A DNA stretch of 64,000 nucleotides from Actinospineispora spinosispora DSM 44797 (GCF_000429025.1 NZ_KE386836.1:186001-250000), one strand, 5' to 3'; shown: positions 1 through 8,372, counted from the stretch's first letter. Notes: generated by a model not told the origin, from the letters alone. Made by a program: numbers and translations.

Positions 1-260
1 CCGACCGCCACCGCGTCGTTCGGCGTGCTCTCGTACTCGTGCGGGTCGGCGTCCGGCGAGTGGATGATCGAGGTGACGTGCACGTGGTCACGGCCGATCG
101 CGGTGGCGATGGAGCCGTAGACGTCGGTGCTGGCGACGACGTTCACCGTGCCGGGCGTCGAGGGTGCCTGGGCGGGCGTGGCCGGCTGGCCGCAGCCCGC
201 CAGTCCGGTGAGAGCCAGCGCTGTGGTGGCTGCGAGCAGAGCGGCACGGCGGGAGGTCAT
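1..260 (-). CDS. Metal (zinc/manganese) ABC transporter substrate-binding lipoprotein, N-terminal part
   Basis: The gene runs off the left edge; only about 86 N-terminal residues are visible. They form a lipoprotein signal (basic start, Ala/Leu-rich core, lipobox LAGC), a Pro/Ala linker, then a mature start reading VNVVASTDVYGS followed by DADPHEYE. The DPHEYE signature is typical of the ZnuA/TroA cluster 9 family, whose members hand zinc or manganese to a membrane permease from outside the cell. A Zur-like dyad lies about 20-40 bp upstream, which favours zinc and repression under zinc sufficiency. The permease and ATPase genes, if present, lie outside the window. Family assignment is firm; the metal is inferred. 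Confidence 0.85.
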   Translation of the reverse strand, partial: MTSRRAALLAATTALALTGLAGCGQPATPAQAPSTPGTVNVVASTDVYGSIATAIGRDHVHVTSIIHSPDADPHEYESTPNDAVAV

Positions 261-278
261 GACCCGAACGATACCGAA

Positions 279-298
279 GATGGAAATCGTTGTCATTA
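279..298. promoter_or_regulatory. Probable Zur operator
   Basis: Read on the minus strand the site is AATGACAACGATTTCCAT, close to the actinobacterial Zur consensus of the AATGAAAATCATTTTCAT type. It sits just upstream of the metal-binding lipoprotein start at 260 and in the 5' region of the divergent LacI-type gene. Binding by Zur would repress the transporter when zinc is plentiful. Assignment rests on motif resemblance and gene context only. Confidence 0.6.
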
Positions 299-385
299 CA
301 TGAACGGAGTGTCACAGCCCACTACCCCGGACGATCATGGCCAGGCTCACTATCGGTCCCACTTCTGAATCGTTATTGTCGGGGG

Positions 386-1486
386 ATGACGCGTAGTCCG
401 CGAATCCGGCGGCCGGCCACCCTGGCCTCACTGGCCGCCGAGCTCGGGGTCTCCCGGACCACCGTGTCGAACGCCTACAACCGGCCCGACCAGTTGTCCG
501 TCCAGCTGCGCACCAGGGTGCTGGAGACCGCCAAGCTGATGGGATACCCGGGGCCGGATCCGGTGGCGCGCTCGCTGCGCACCCGGCAGGCGCGCGCGGT
601 CGGTCTGCTGCTGACCGAGGAACTGTCCTTCGCCTTCCGCGACCCGGCCGCGCTCGGTTTCCTCGAAGGACTGGCCAGCGCGTGTGAAACCGCTGGTCAG
701 GGCCTGCTCCTGATGCCGGCGAGCCGCGACGACCCCGATGTCAGCACCGTGCACCAGGCCAGTGTGGACGGCTTCGTCGTGTACTCGGTGCCGGAGAACG
801 ACCCGCACCTGGAAGCGGTGCTGCAACGCCCGTTACCCACCGTGGTCGCCGACCAGCCGATGAACGTCGACGGCGTCGACCGGGTCGGTGTGGACGACCG
901 GGGCGGCATGCTCACGCTGGCACGGCACCTCGTCGAGCTGGGGCACCGGCGGATCGGTGTGCTGTGCATGCGGCTGAGCAACAGCCGGTCCGACGGGTAC
1001 GCCGACCTCGAACGCCAGCGCACCGCCGCGCTGCAGGTGCAGCGGGAACGCCTCGGTGGTCTGCGTGACGGGTTCGCGGAGGCCGGTGTCGACTGGGCGA
1101 AGGTCCCGGTGGTGGAGCGCTACGACCACACGGTCGAGGCGGGCGCCCTGGGTGCGGCCCAGCTGCTGGACGACCATCCCGACATCACCGCCCTGGTGTG
1201 CACGTCCGACGTACTGGCGCTGGGCGCGCTGCGCATGGCGCGTGGCCGCGACCTGTCGGTCCCCGGGCAGCTCAGCGTGACCGGCTTCGACGGCGTCCCC
1301 GAGGCACTGCGAGCGGGCCTGACCACGGTCCGCCAGCCGGTGCGCGACAAGGGCCGCACGGCAGGTGAACTGCTCCTGACCAGAGGCGACAGAACAGAAC
1401 CGAAGTCGGTCATCCTCCCCACCGAGATGCTGATCGGCCAAACAGCCGCCCCACCCAGAGCCGAACGCTGGTTCTCCGGCCTCTGA
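386..1486 (+). CDS. LacI family transcriptional regulator
   Basis: 366 aa. Residues 10-35 carry a LacI-type helix-turn-helix (TLASLAAELGVSRTTVSNAYN), with the hinge region ending DPVARSLRT. The rest is a periplasmic-binding-protein-like sensor domain with the usual VDGFVVYS, GHRRIGVL and VTGFDGVPEA segments. The ATG at 386 was chosen because the HTH begins about 10 residues later, as usual in the family; an in-frame start further upstream would overlap the Zur site. No sugar-use genes flank it, so the ligand is unknown. Followed by a strong nested hairpin. Confidence 0.88.
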   Translation: MTRSPRIRRPATLASLAAELGVSRTTVSNAYNRPDQLSVQLRTRVLETAKLMGYPGPDPVARSLRTRQARAVGLLLTEELSFAFRDPAALGFLEGLASACETAGQGLLLMPASRDDPDVSTVHQASVDGFVVYSVPENDPHLEAVLQRPLPTVVADQPMNVDGVDRVGVDDRGGMLTLARHLVELGHRRIGVLCMRLSNSRSDGYADLERQRTAALQVQRERLGGLRDGFAEAGVDWAKVPVVERYDHTVEAGALGAAQLLDDHPDITALVCTSDVLALGALRMARGRDLSVPGQLSVTGFDGVPEALRAGLTTVRQPVRDKGRTAGELLLTRGDRTEPKSVILPTEMLIGQTAAPPRAERWFSGL

Positions 1487-1492
1487 CCCGGG

Positions 1493-1562
1493 CTCGCACA
1501 GACCGAGCACACCCCGCACAGAGGCTCCAGCCTCTGTGCGGGGTGTGAAGGGTCTGTGCGAG
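1493..1562. terminator. Nested inverted repeat after the LacI-type gene
   Basis: Two concentric inverted repeats: an inner perfect 19-bp stem (1508-1526 with 1529-1547, only 2 nt between arms) inside an outer 12-bp stem (1493-1504 with 1551-1562). It starts a few bases after the LacI-type stop and ends about 28 bp before the next start. It is a likely transcription terminator, though the T-tract of a classical intrinsic terminator is missing. Confidence 0.6.
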
Positions 1563-1589
1563 CTTCTGGGAAGCGGTTACCTTGTGCGG

Positions 1590-2507
1590 ATGAGCGGGGT
1601 CAGCGTTCGGCGGACTGACGCGTGGCGGCATGCGATGTCCGAGGCGTTCGTGCCGCTCGAGGTCGGGGCGCTGGATCGGGAGCGGTTCACCGGGCGGCTG
1701 CGCACCGACCAGCTCGGTGAGCTGATGGTCGCCGAGCTGAGCTCGTCGGCCCAGCGGGTCAGCCGCACGCCTCGGCTGATCACCGAATCGGACCGGCAGC
1801 TCTGGCAGATCGCGGTGTCCCGGCGGGGCACGGCGCGCGTCGAGCAGGACAGCCGCCAGGCCGAGCTGGGCCCCGGTGACCTGGTGATCTATGAGACTGC
1901 GCGCCCGTTCCACTGGACCTTTCCCGAGCCTTGGGCGGCGACCGTGTTCACCCTGCCCCGTGAAGCGGTGCCACTGACGGCGGCGCAGTCGCGGCACGTC
2001 ACCGCGCGGCGGCTCGCCGGCGGCAGCGGCACGACCGGCGTGCTGTCCCGATTCCTGCTGGATCTCGCCGAGCACGGCGCGTCGATGCCGCCGAGCCGGT
2101 CCCGGAGGCTCGTGGCGGACCTGGCCGGTCTCGTCGTGTCCCTCGCCGGTTTCGACGGCGGGCCCGAGCGGGCCGGGCCGAAGCAGACGCTGCTCGCCGA
2201 GGTCAAGGACCACATCGCGGCCAACCTGGGCGACCCGATGCTGTGCCCGGGCAGCATCGCCGCCGCGCGGCACATCTCGTTGCGTTCCCTGCACGTCCTG
2301 TTCGCCGACGAGCCGCTGTCGGTGTCCCGGTACATCCGGGCTCAGCGGCTCCGGCGCAGCGCCGCCGACCTGCTCGACCCCCGGTTCGCCGACCTGTCGA
2401 TCGCCAGCATCGCGGCGCGCGCCGGGTTCGGTGACCTGAGCGGTTTCAGCCGTGCCTTCAGGGCCACCTACGGCCGCACGCCCAGCAGCTACCGCCGAAC
2501 CGGCTGA
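1590..2507 (+). CDS. AraC family transcriptional regulator
   Basis: 305 aa. The N-terminal ~180 residues resemble the AraC_binding_2 (cupin-like) sensor domain (for example GTARVEQDSRQAELGPGDL followed by a segment ending PFHW). The C-terminal ~95 residues are a double helix-turn-helix domain with SIAAARHISLRSLHVLF and the conserved AARAGFGDLSGFSRAFR and YGRTPSSYR motifs. Start at 1590 gives normal family length. The following SRPBCC gene lies 72 bp downstream on the same strand and could be its target or a partner. Ligand unknown. Confidence 0.88.
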   Translation: MSGVSVRRTDAWRHAMSEAFVPLEVGALDRERFTGRLRTDQLGELMVAELSSSAQRVSRTPRLITESDRQLWQIAVSRRGTARVEQDSRQAELGPGDLVIYETARPFHWTFPEPWAATVFTLPREAVPLTAAQSRHVTARRLAGGSGTTGVLSRFLLDLAEHGASMPPSRSRRLVADLAGLVVSLAGFDGGPERAGPKQTLLAEVKDHIAANLGDPMLCPGSIAAARHISLRSLHVLFADEPLSVSRYIRAQRLRRSAADLLDPRFADLSIASIAARAGFGDLSGFSRAFRATYGRTPSSYRRTG

Positions 2508-2579
2508 TCTGCGCGCGGATCCGCTGATCGTGCGTGCTCGTCCACGACGGCCGGATGGACGAACGCGACGCTGAGCGGC

Positions 2580-3059
2580 ATGACCACTGTGGAACGTGCA
2601 CCCGACGCGACCGCGTCGATCACCGTCGACGCCGCCCCCGAGCAGGTGTGGCGGGCGATCGTCGACCTGGCGACCGGGCGCCCGGACGGCGAGACGTTCA
2701 GTGGACGCTGGGTCGGCGGCGCGGGTCCGTCCGTCGGAGCCCGGTTCCGAGGCTGGAACCGCAACGGCGTGCTGCGGTGGCGCACGACCGGCCGGGTCAC
2801 CGAATGCGACCCGGGGCGGGCGTTCGGGTTCCGGGTGACGTCGCTGGGCATGGCGGTCGCCGACTGGCGGTTCGAGCTTACCCAGGACGGCGGCGGTGCC
2901 ACGGTGCTGCGCGAGAGCACCTGGGACCGGCGCGGGCCGATCCTGCGGGTGGTCGCGCCGCTGGCGACCGGCGTGCTGGACCGCGCGACCCGCAACCAGC
3001 GCAACATCGAGCAAACACTCGCCCACCTGCGCTCCACGATCCACAACACCCCCTTGTGA
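2580..3059 (+). CDS. SRPBCC (START-like) family protein
   Basis: 159 aa. Begins with a strand-helix segment SITVDAAPEQVWRAIVDLAT typical of the polyketide cyclase/AHSA1-like SRPBCC fold, which forms a hydrophobic cavity for small lipophilic ligands. Mid-region CDPGRAFGFRV and the C-terminal amphipathic helix fit the fold. No catalytic residues can be assigned, and the ligand is unknown. Its stop codon TGA lies inside the repeat element that starts at 3052, so the last codons are shared with that repeat. Confidence 0.75.
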   Translation: MTTVERAPDATASITVDAAPEQVWRAIVDLATGRPDGETFSGRWVGGAGPSVGARFRGWNRNGVLRWRTTGRVTECDPGRAFGFRVTSLGMAVADWRFELTQDGGGATVLRESTWDRRGPILRVVAPLATGVLDRATRNQRNIEQTLAHLRSTIHNTPL

Positions 3060-3174
3060 GTGATGAGGGCGTCTACCCCGAAGGGGCGCGAAGCGTAGCC
3101 GCTCTGGGCACTCACGACACGCTTTTCGTCGTGAGTGCCCAGAGCGGCTATAGGCGCCCTCAGCACTCACAAGG
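3052..3174. repeat. Compound GTGAGTG palindrome, copy 1
   Basis: An outer inverted repeat (3052-3071 with 3155-3174, 19 of 20 bp matching) encloses an inner perfect 22-bp inverted repeat (3097-3118 with 3128-3149) around a 9-nt loop. The unpaired stretch between left arms carries GCGCGAAGCGTAG. The inner core CACTCACGAC-loop-GTCGTGAGTG is repeated at 33891-34010 and 34084-34206. It lies between convergent genes and contains the stop codon of the upstream gene, so it may act as a bidirectional terminator. Confidence 0.85.
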
Positions 3175-3204
3175 CCTCCGTGCTCACAAGGCCCCCGGCC
3201 GTTC

Positions 3205-3627
3205 CTACGCGGGAGTCTGGTCGGCGGTGTACCAGCGTTCCGGACGCATGTGCAGCTGCGCGACCGTCTCACCCTCGAGGGACGCGACGAACTCCTCGGC
3301 GGACGCCTCGTCGAAGTAGCGGTGCGCCATCGCGGACAGGTCGGCCTTGGAAGTGTCCGCCTCGATGCGGACGATCGGACCGGACACGCTCACGTACTTG
3401 TACGGCGGGGTCTCGGTCTGCGCGAGCAGGCTGAACTCGCGGGCCCGGTCCAGCAGCCGGTACTTGACCGACTCCGGACCGGTCTGCACCACCACGTCAC
3501 CGCCCGGCTCGTAGCGGTACCAGACCGGCACGGTCAGCGGCGGACCCTCGGCCCGCGCGATGCTGATCACTCCGACGTGCAGCTCGGCGAGGAACTCCTC
3601 ACGAGCGGACTTGGTCATCGCTGGCAT
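3205..3627 (-). CDS. Pyridoxamine 5'-phosphate oxidase-like (PPOX class, possibly F420-dependent) protein
   Basis: 140 aa. Shows the split-barrel flavin/deazaflavin-binding pattern: LHVGVISIARAEGPPLTVPV, then VWYRYEPGGDVVV, SVKYRLLDRAREFSLL and YVSVSGPIVRIE. A GGAGG ribosome site 6 nt before the ATG at 3627 supports that start. Such proteins in actinobacteria usually bind F420 or FMN and reduce or detoxify small molecules; cofactor and substrate cannot be told from sequence alone. Convergent with the SRPBCC gene across the compound repeat. Confidence 0.8.
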   Translation of the reverse strand: MPAMTKSAREEFLAELHVGVISIARAEGPPLTVPVWYRYEPGGDVVVQTGPESVKYRLLDRAREFSLLAQTETPPYKYVSVSGPIVRIEADTSKADLSAMAHRYFDEASAEEFVASLEGETVAQLHMRPERWYTADQTPA

Positions 3628-3696
3628 GTGCGGCCTCCGTGGGATCGACTCAGTGCCTCACCCCGGCCAACGCGCGAGCCGCCGGACAAATTTCGC

Positions 3697-4164
3697 TCAG
3701 GACGCCGCGAAGTGCCGTCCGGTGTCGGAGAAGAACCTGTCGAACAGCAGCTTGTTGACCGGACCGCCGGGTTTGCCCAGTGCGCTCGGTCGGGCCGCCA
3801 CGGTCCAGGTGAAGGAGCAGCTGTCCGGGCCGGTGGGTTCCACGACGTAGTCCTCGGCGAGGCTGGTGAACAGCGGGAGGTTGATCCCGGTGCCGTAGAA
3901 GGCGTAGCGATGCCCCTCTTCCCAGATGAAGAAGTGCTCCTGGACCTTCAGCGCGCCGAACACCGAGGCCTGGCGGGTCGTCCCGACGCCGAAGGGGCGC
4001 GGCGAGAGCCACTGGACGGACAGACCGGTGCACCAGTGCAGCGCCCGGTCGTCGACCAGCTCCTGCCACACCGCCGGCGCGGGGCGGGCGATCGACCAGG
4101 ACCGCGAGAAGCGCGTGGGCGCCGAGGTGAAGAAGCTTTCGTCAACGGGCTGGAGCGTCGGCAC
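3697..4164 (-). CDS. SRPBCC family protein
   Basis: 155 aa. RPAPAVWQELVDDRALHWC, the following LSPRPFGVGTTRQ and the long C-terminal helix (LLFDRFFSDTGRHF) fit the polyketide cyclase/dehydrase-like SRPBCC superfamily. It lies 69 bp upstream of and codirectional with the PPOX gene and may be co-transcribed with it. No conserved catalytic residues can be named; a lipid-like ligand is only a family expectation. Confidence 0.72.
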   Translation of the reverse strand: MPTLQPVDESFFTSAPTRFSRSWSIARPAPAVWQELVDDRALHWCTGLSVQWLSPRPFGVGTTRQASVFGALKVQEHFFIWEEGHRYAFYGTGINLPLFTSLAEDYVVEPTGPDSCSFTWTVAARPSALGKPGGPVNKLLFDRFFSDTGRHFAAS

Positions 4165-4248
4165 GAGCGGGTCCCTCCGGACAGGGCGGGATCGTTCCCG
4201 CTGGGGTCGTGATCATCGTATATAGCGGGCTCACCAGCAACTCCCACC

Positions 4249-4989
4249 TCACCGGGACTGTAACGCGCGCTCGGCCGCGAGCCGCTGGCCGATCACGCCG
4301 CGCACGTGCGGCAGGTCGCGGATGGCGATGTCGGTGGCCTGCGCGGTGTGTTGCGCGGGCCACCGCCGGTAGGTGGCGACGACCCGGTCGACCCAGGTGC
4401 CCGGCCAGCGGGTGGAGAACGCGGCGAGCAGCACGGCGTCGGTGGACCGGGCCACTGCGGGCCAGCCGCCGTGCGCGACGAGGTGGGTGCGCCGGTAGGT
4501 GGCGATGGCGGCGGGGAACGGGAAGTCGTCGGTGCGGGTGAACGTCTCGGCGATCAGCCCGGGCGCGACGCGGCCCGGCGGGAAGACGTCGGGCTTCACC
4601 CAGTCCGCGCCGTCCGGGTTCTCCCAGCGGATTCGAGCGCAGGACCAGGCGGCGTCCGGGTCGTCGGCGAGCGGCTCGACGAGCGCGGCGAGCCCGCCCG
4701 GCTCGTACCAGTCGTCGTGGTCCATCCCGGCGATGAGATCGCCCTTCGCCCTGGCCAGGCCCGCGTTGCGAGCGGCGGCGCCGCCGACCTGGACGCCGAG
4801 TGCGTCGTAGTGGATTCGGGGGTCGTCCGGCAGGAGGTCCCGCACGGCCGGGTTCGTGCCGTCCTCCTGGACCAGCCATTCCCACTCCCAGCCGGGCGGC
4901 AGGACCTGCCCGTCCAGCGACTGCCACAGCGCGCCGATGTGGTCGGCGTTGTGTGCCTGGGTAGGCGTGAGCACCGAGACCAGAGGCAT
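4249..4989 (-). CDS. Family 2 glycosyltransferase
   Basis: 246 aa, a soluble GT-A fold protein. VSVLTPTQAHNADHIGALWQ opens the nucleotide-binding fold. EWEWLVQEDG and AARNAGLARAKGDLI follow. The metal-binding motif is MDHDDWYEP, a variant of the DxD box. The C-terminal half is short and has no membrane segment, so it may glycosylate a small molecule or cell-surface precursor in the cytoplasm. No other sugar genes are nearby. The ATG at 4989 opens directly before the family's first beta strand. Confidence 0.85.
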   Translation of the reverse strand: MPLVSVLTPTQAHNADHIGALWQSLDGQVLPPGWEWEWLVQEDGTNPAVRDLLPDDPRIHYDALGVQVGGAAARNAGLARAKGDLIAGMDHDDWYEPGGLAALVEPLADDPDAAWSCARIRWENPDGADWVKPDVFPPGRVAPGLIAETFTRTDDFPFPAAIATYRRTHLVAHGGWPAVARSTDAVLLAAFSTRWPGTWVDRVVATYRRWPAQHTAQATDIAIRDLPHVRGVIGQRLAAERALQSR

Positions 4990-5018
4990 GGCGCACTATG
5001 ACACGAGCGCACCAAGCC

Positions 5019-5316
5019 CCCGCGAGTCGGGATTCTCAGCACCGCGAGTCGGGGTTTTGAGCACGGCGAGTCGGGGTTTTCAGCACCGCGAGTCGGGGTT
5101 TTGAGCACGGCGAGTCGGGGTTTTCAGCACCGTGAGTCGGGATTCTGAGCACCGTGAGTCGGGATTCTGAGCACCGTGAGTCGGGATTCTGAGCACCGCG
5201 AGTCGCGGTTCTGAGCACGGCGGGTCGGGGTTTTCAGCGCACCCGGTGTGGCGTGGAGCCCGACTCAGTGTGCTCTGGCGCCCGACTCGCGGTGCTGAGG
5301 TGCCCGACTCGCGGGG
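5019..5316. repeat. Tandem array of a 22-bp CGCGAGTCGGG unit plus inverted copies
   Basis: Ten contiguous copies of a 22-bp unit of the form CACCGCGAGTCGGGGTTTTG(A)G occupy about 5019-5238. Variation is limited (CGCGAG/GGCGAG/GTGAG; GGTTTT/GATTCT). Three copies in inverted orientation (CCGACTC) follow at about 5270-5316, right up to the end of the sigma factor gene. There are no unique spacers, so this is not a CRISPR array. The same CGCGAGTCG core reappears at 17446-17685. It fills the gap between convergently and divergently arranged genes and holds no convincing gene. Confidence 0.9.
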
Positions 5317-5322
5317 GAGGGG

Positions 5323-6204
5323 TCAGCGGCGCAGGAGGGTCTCCTGCTCCATGTGCTGCAGCTTCTCCGGGTTGCGGACCGCGTACAGGCCGGTGATCAA
5401 ACCGTCGTCGATGCGCACCGCGATCACCGTGTCCACCTCGCCGTCGCGCCAGAGCACCAGCGCCGGGTAGCCGTTGACCTGCGCCGGCCGCAGCGAGGAC
5501 GCGTCGATCCTGGCCAGCCGGGAGGACATCATCCGGCTCACCCTGTCGACGCCCACGATGGGCGACCGCACGGCCTGCGCGATCCCGCCGCCGTCGCCGA
5601 GCAGGACGACGTCCGGCGCGAGGATGTCGACCAGGCCCTGCAGGTCGCCGGTCGCGGTTGCCCGGCGGAACGCCTCCAGCGCATCCCGGGTCTCGGCGGC
5701 CGACACGGTGCCGCGCGGCCGGCGGGCCGCGACGTGCGCCCGCGCCCGGTGCGCGATCTGCCGGACCGCGGCGGCGCTCTTGTCGACAGCGGGCGCGATC
5801 TCCTCGTAGCCCAGTCCGAACACCTCGCGCAGCACGAACACGGCGCGTTCGGTCGGCGCGAGCGTCTCCAGCACGAGCAGCATCGCCATCGAGACGCTGT
5901 CGGCGAGCTCGACATCCTCCGCGACGTCCGGCGACGTGAGCAGCGGCTCCGGCAGCCAGTTGCCGATGTAGGACTCCTTGCGGCGGCCGAGCGTGCGCAG
6001 CCTGCCGAGCGCCTGGCGGGTGGTGATCTGGACCAGGTAGGCGCGCTGGTCCCGCACCGTGTCGAGGTCGACGCCGGACCAGCGCAGCCACGTCTCCTGC
6101 AGCACGTCCTCCGCATCGGTGGCGGAGCCGAGAATCTCGTAGGCGACGGTGAACAGCAGGCCGCGGTGGGCGAGGAACGTCTCGGTGGCGGGGTCTGCTG
6201 CCAT
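5323..6204 (-). CDS. sigJ: ECF41-type RNA polymerase sigma factor (SigJ-like) with C-terminal SnoaL-like domain
   Basis: 293 aa from the ATG at 6204, which has a GGAGGG site 6 nt upstream. Sigma region 2 is near residues 10-75 (YEILGSATDAEDVLQETWLR), region 4 near 110-165 (LAPTERAVFVLREVFGLGYE), followed by a ~100-residue NTF2/SnoaL-like domain containing FRRATATGDLQGLVDILAPD. In ECF41 factors this fused domain controls activity in place of an anti-sigma factor. Its divergent neighbour encodes the AhpD-like protein that typically accompanies ECF41, and both genes have matching promoter elements. Confidence 0.92.
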   Translation of the reverse strand: MAADPATETFLAHRGLLFTVAYEILGSATDAEDVLQETWLRWSGVDLDTVRDQRAYLVQITTRQALGRLRTLGRRKESYIGNWLPEPLLTSPDVAEDVELADSVSMAMLLVLETLAPTERAVFVLREVFGLGYEEIAPAVDKSAAAVRQIAHRARAHVAARRPRGTVSAAETRDALEAFRRATATGDLQGLVDILAPDVVLLGDGGGIAQAVRSPIVGVDRVSRMMSSRLARIDASSLRPAQVNGYPALVLWRDGEVDTVIAVRIDDGLITGLYAVRNPEKLQHMEQETLLRR

Positions 6205-6242
6205 GGGGTGGTCCCTCCTCGGACTCGACTGTGCCACCCATC

Positions 6243-6271
6243 AGATGCTCGGCGCCGCCGGCTCGTGACAG
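6243..6271 (-). promoter_or_regulatory. ECF41-type promoter for the sigma factor gene
   Basis: On the minus strand CTGTCAC (6271-6265), 16 bp, then GCATCT (6248-6243). ECF41 promoters are known to carry TGTCAC in the -35 region and a CGTC-like -10. The -10 ends about 38 bp before the sigma factor ATG. The identical spacing and hexamers on the opposite strand (6295-6323) make this assignment strong and imply autoregulation. Confidence 0.8.
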
Positions 6272-6294
6272 TGTCCTACGTCACTCCGCTCACG

Positions 6295-6323
6295 CTGTCA
6301 CACGGATCGGGCGACCGGCATCT
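6295..6323 (+). promoter_or_regulatory. ECF41-type promoter for the AhpD-like gene
   Basis: CTGTCAC (6295-6301), 16 bp, GCATCT (6318-6323): the same -35, spacing and -10 as the promoter on the other strand. The start codon of the target gene lies 40 bp downstream of the -10. Both elements are arranged as a divergent pair controlled by the same sigma factor. Confidence 0.8.
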
Positions 6324-6363
6324 CTTGTGCGTTCACGTGACCCCACGAGTGAGGACCTCAGTC

Positions 6364-6849
6364 ATGGACGCCCGAATCAACCTGTTCGACAACGAACTCG
6401 CCCTCAAGTTCGGCAAGCGTTTCTCCGCCGCCAGCATGGTGATCAAGCATTCGTCGCTGCCCGAGTCGACCCAGGAGCTGGTCAGCCTGCGGGCCAGCCA
6501 GATCAACGGCTGCGGCTTCTGTACCGACATGCACACCAAGGACGCCACGGCTGCCGGGGAGACCCCGGAACGGCTGCACCTGGTCGCGGCCTGGCGTGAG
6601 GCGACGGTGTTCACCGAGGCCGAGCGGGCCGCGCTCGCGCTCGTCGAGGAGGGCACCCGGATCGCCGACCACCACCGAGGCGTGTCCGACGAGACCTGGG
6701 ACCAGGTGCGCAAGCACTTCGACTCCGAGCAGGTCGCTGCGCTGGTCTGCCAGGTCGCGCTGATCAACGCGGCCAACCGGCTCAACGTCATCGTGCGTAA
6801 CCCGGCGGGTTCCTACGTGCCCGGGATGTTCGACAGCATGATGAGCTGA
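6364..6849 (+). CDS. Carboxymuconolactone decarboxylase/AhpD-like protein, ECF41 partner
   Basis: 161 aa. The all-helical AhpD fold is indicated by ELVSLRASQINGCGFCTDMH, with the redox-active CGFC pair and downstream His of alkylhydroperoxidase D proteins, followed by ALVEEGTRIAD and CQVALINAANRLNVI. Such proteins can reduce peroxides or disulfides; the physiological substrate of ECF41-linked members is not established. It is divergent from the sigma factor gene and has the same promoter type, so the two form one regulatory module. Confidence 0.9.
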   Translation: MDARINLFDNELALKFGKRFSAASMVIKHSSLPESTQELVSLRASQINGCGFCTDMHTKDATAAGETPERLHLVAAWREATVFTEAERAALALVEEGTRIADHHRGVSDETWDQVRKHFDSEQVAALVCQVALINAANRLNVIVRNPAGSYVPGMFDSMMS

Positions 6850-6858
6850 CCGGCGACG

Positions 6859-6911
6859 GGGCAGGCCCGACGTGCGGCCTGGTCGAGTTCGGGCCAGGCT
6901 CGGGTCTGCCC
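6859..6911. terminator. Hairpin after the AhpD-like gene
   Basis: Inverted repeat 6859-6870 with 6900-6911 (11 of 12 bp) enclosing a smaller GGCCTGG/CCAGGC stem. It lies 10 bp after the AhpD-like stop and before the amidase start. No T-tract follows. A terminator or attenuator role is inferred from position. Confidence 0.5.
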
Positions 6912-6935
6912 GCACCCGCTCACGATCGGACCGCG

Positions 6936-8372
6936 ATGACGAAGCGAGTACATGCCTTCCGTGATGACGCACTCGGCGAGCACGACGCCGTCGAGCTCGC
7001 CGGGCTGGTCCGCGACGGCGCCGTCAGCGCGGAGGAGCTGGCGGAGGCCTCGGCGGCCCGTGCGCGGGACGTCTCGCTGCTCGACGCGATCACCTGTACC
7101 TCGGCGCGACCTCGGATCAGCCGCGACACCACCGGCGCGCTGTACGGGGTGCCCACGTTCGTCAAGGACAACACCGACCTGCACGGGCTGCCGACCAACC
7201 ACGGCAGCGAAGCGTTCACCGCACGGACCGCGACGAAGGACGGCGCCTACGCTACGCAGTACCTGAGCACCGGCATGACCGTGATGGGTAAGTCGCGGCT
7301 GCCGGAGTTCGGGTTCAACGCCACGACCGAGTTCATGACCGGGCCGCCGACGCGCAACCCGTGGGACACCGACTACTCCGTCGGCGCGTCCTCGGGGGGT
7401 TCGGCGGCCCTGGTCGCCGCCGGTGTGGTTCCGCTCGCGCACGCCAACGACGGTGGCGGCTCGATCCGCATCCCGGCGGCCTGCGCGGGCCTGGTCGGCC
7501 TCAAACCGACCCGGCACCGGCACATCGACGGCGAACAGGCCAGGCACCTGCCGATCAACATGATCTCCGAGGGGGTCGTCACCCGCACCGTCCGCGACAC
7601 CGCCGCCTTCCTCGCCGCGATCGAGGACCACTGGCGCAACCCCGCTCTGCCGCCCATCGGTCAGGTGTACGGGCCCGCTCAGCGGCGGCTGCGGATCGGC
7701 CTGGTCCTCGACTCGGTGAGCGGCACCCTCGACGAGGAGACCCGTGCCGCCGTCGAACACACCGCGCGGCTGCTGGAGAAGGCGGGCCACCACGTCGAAC
7801 CGGTCGCCCTGCCGGTCACCGAGCAGTTCGCCGCCGATTTCCTGCAGTACTGGGCGCTGCTGGCGGAGCTGGCCGCCGACACCGGCAAGCTGAGCTTCGA
7901 CCGGTCCTTCACCGCTGATCGCCTCGACGGGCTCACACTCGGCCTGCGCCGCCATCACCGCCGCAACCTGCGCCGTACGCCCGGAGCGCTGCGCCGCCTG
8001 CGCCGGGTGCCGGTCGCCTACGCGCGCCTGTTCGCGCGCCACGAGCTGGTGCTCACGCCGGTCCTCGCGCACACCACCCCGCTGATCGGCCACCTCAGTC
8101 CGACCGTCGAGTTCGCCGACCTCGTCGACCGGCTCACCGGCTACGTCGCCTACACGCCGCTGAACAACATCGCCGGCACCCCGGCCATCTCACTCCCGCT
8201 CGGGACGACCGCGGGCGGCCTGCCGATCGGCGTGCAGCTCTCCGCCGCGCACGGCGACGAACGCACCCTGCTCGAAACGGCCTACGCGCTGGAGGCCGAA
8301 CACCCCTTCGCCAGGATCAACGCCGACGGCTGGACCGTCAGTCCTCGCCGACCTGCAGGAGCACCACGATGA
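6936..8372 (+). CDS. Amidase signature family protein
   Basis: 478 aa. The Ser-cisSer-Lys triad is intact: Lys in VPTFVKDNTD, cis-Ser in NDGGGSIRIPAACAG, and nucleophile region in SVGASSGGSAALVAAG. The C-terminal NNIAGTPAISLPLG segment is typical. Family members hydrolyse amides (glutamine, indoleacetamide, aryl amides); the substrate cannot be deduced and no GatB/GatC partner is adjacent. The 3' end overlaps the converging gene by 35 bp. Cytoplasmic; no signal peptide. Confidence 0.87.
   Translation: MTKRVHAFRDDALGEHDAVELAGLVRDGAVSAEELAEASAARARDVSLLDAITCTSARPRISRDTTGALYGVPTFVKDNTDLHGLPTNHGSEAFTARTATKDGAYATQYLSTGMTVMGKSRLPEFGFNATTEFMTGPPTRNPWDTDYSVGASSGGSAALVAAGVVPLAHANDGGGSIRIPAACAGLVGLKPTRHRHIDGEQARHLPINMISEGVVTRTVRDTAAFLAAIEDHWRNPALPPIGQVYGPAQRRLRIGLVLDSVSGTLDEETRAAVEHTARLLEKAGHHVEPVALPVTEQFAADFLQYWALLAELAADTGKLSFDRSFTADRLDGLTLGLRRHHRRNLRRTPGALRRLRRVPVAYARLFARHELVLTPVLAHTTPLIGHLSPTVEFADLVDRLTGYVAYTPLNNIAGTPAISLPLGTTAGGLPIGVQLSAAHGDERTLLETAYALEAEHPFARINADGWTVSPRRPAGAPR

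Noticed and set aside
2489..3166. Minus-strand frame opposite the SRPBCC gene
   Set aside because: The sense strand carries a recognisable SRPBCC protein; the frame extends only through the compound palindrome.
5019..5316. CRISPR-like array
   Set aside because: Units are contiguous 22-bp repeats with no unique spacers and there are no cas genes.
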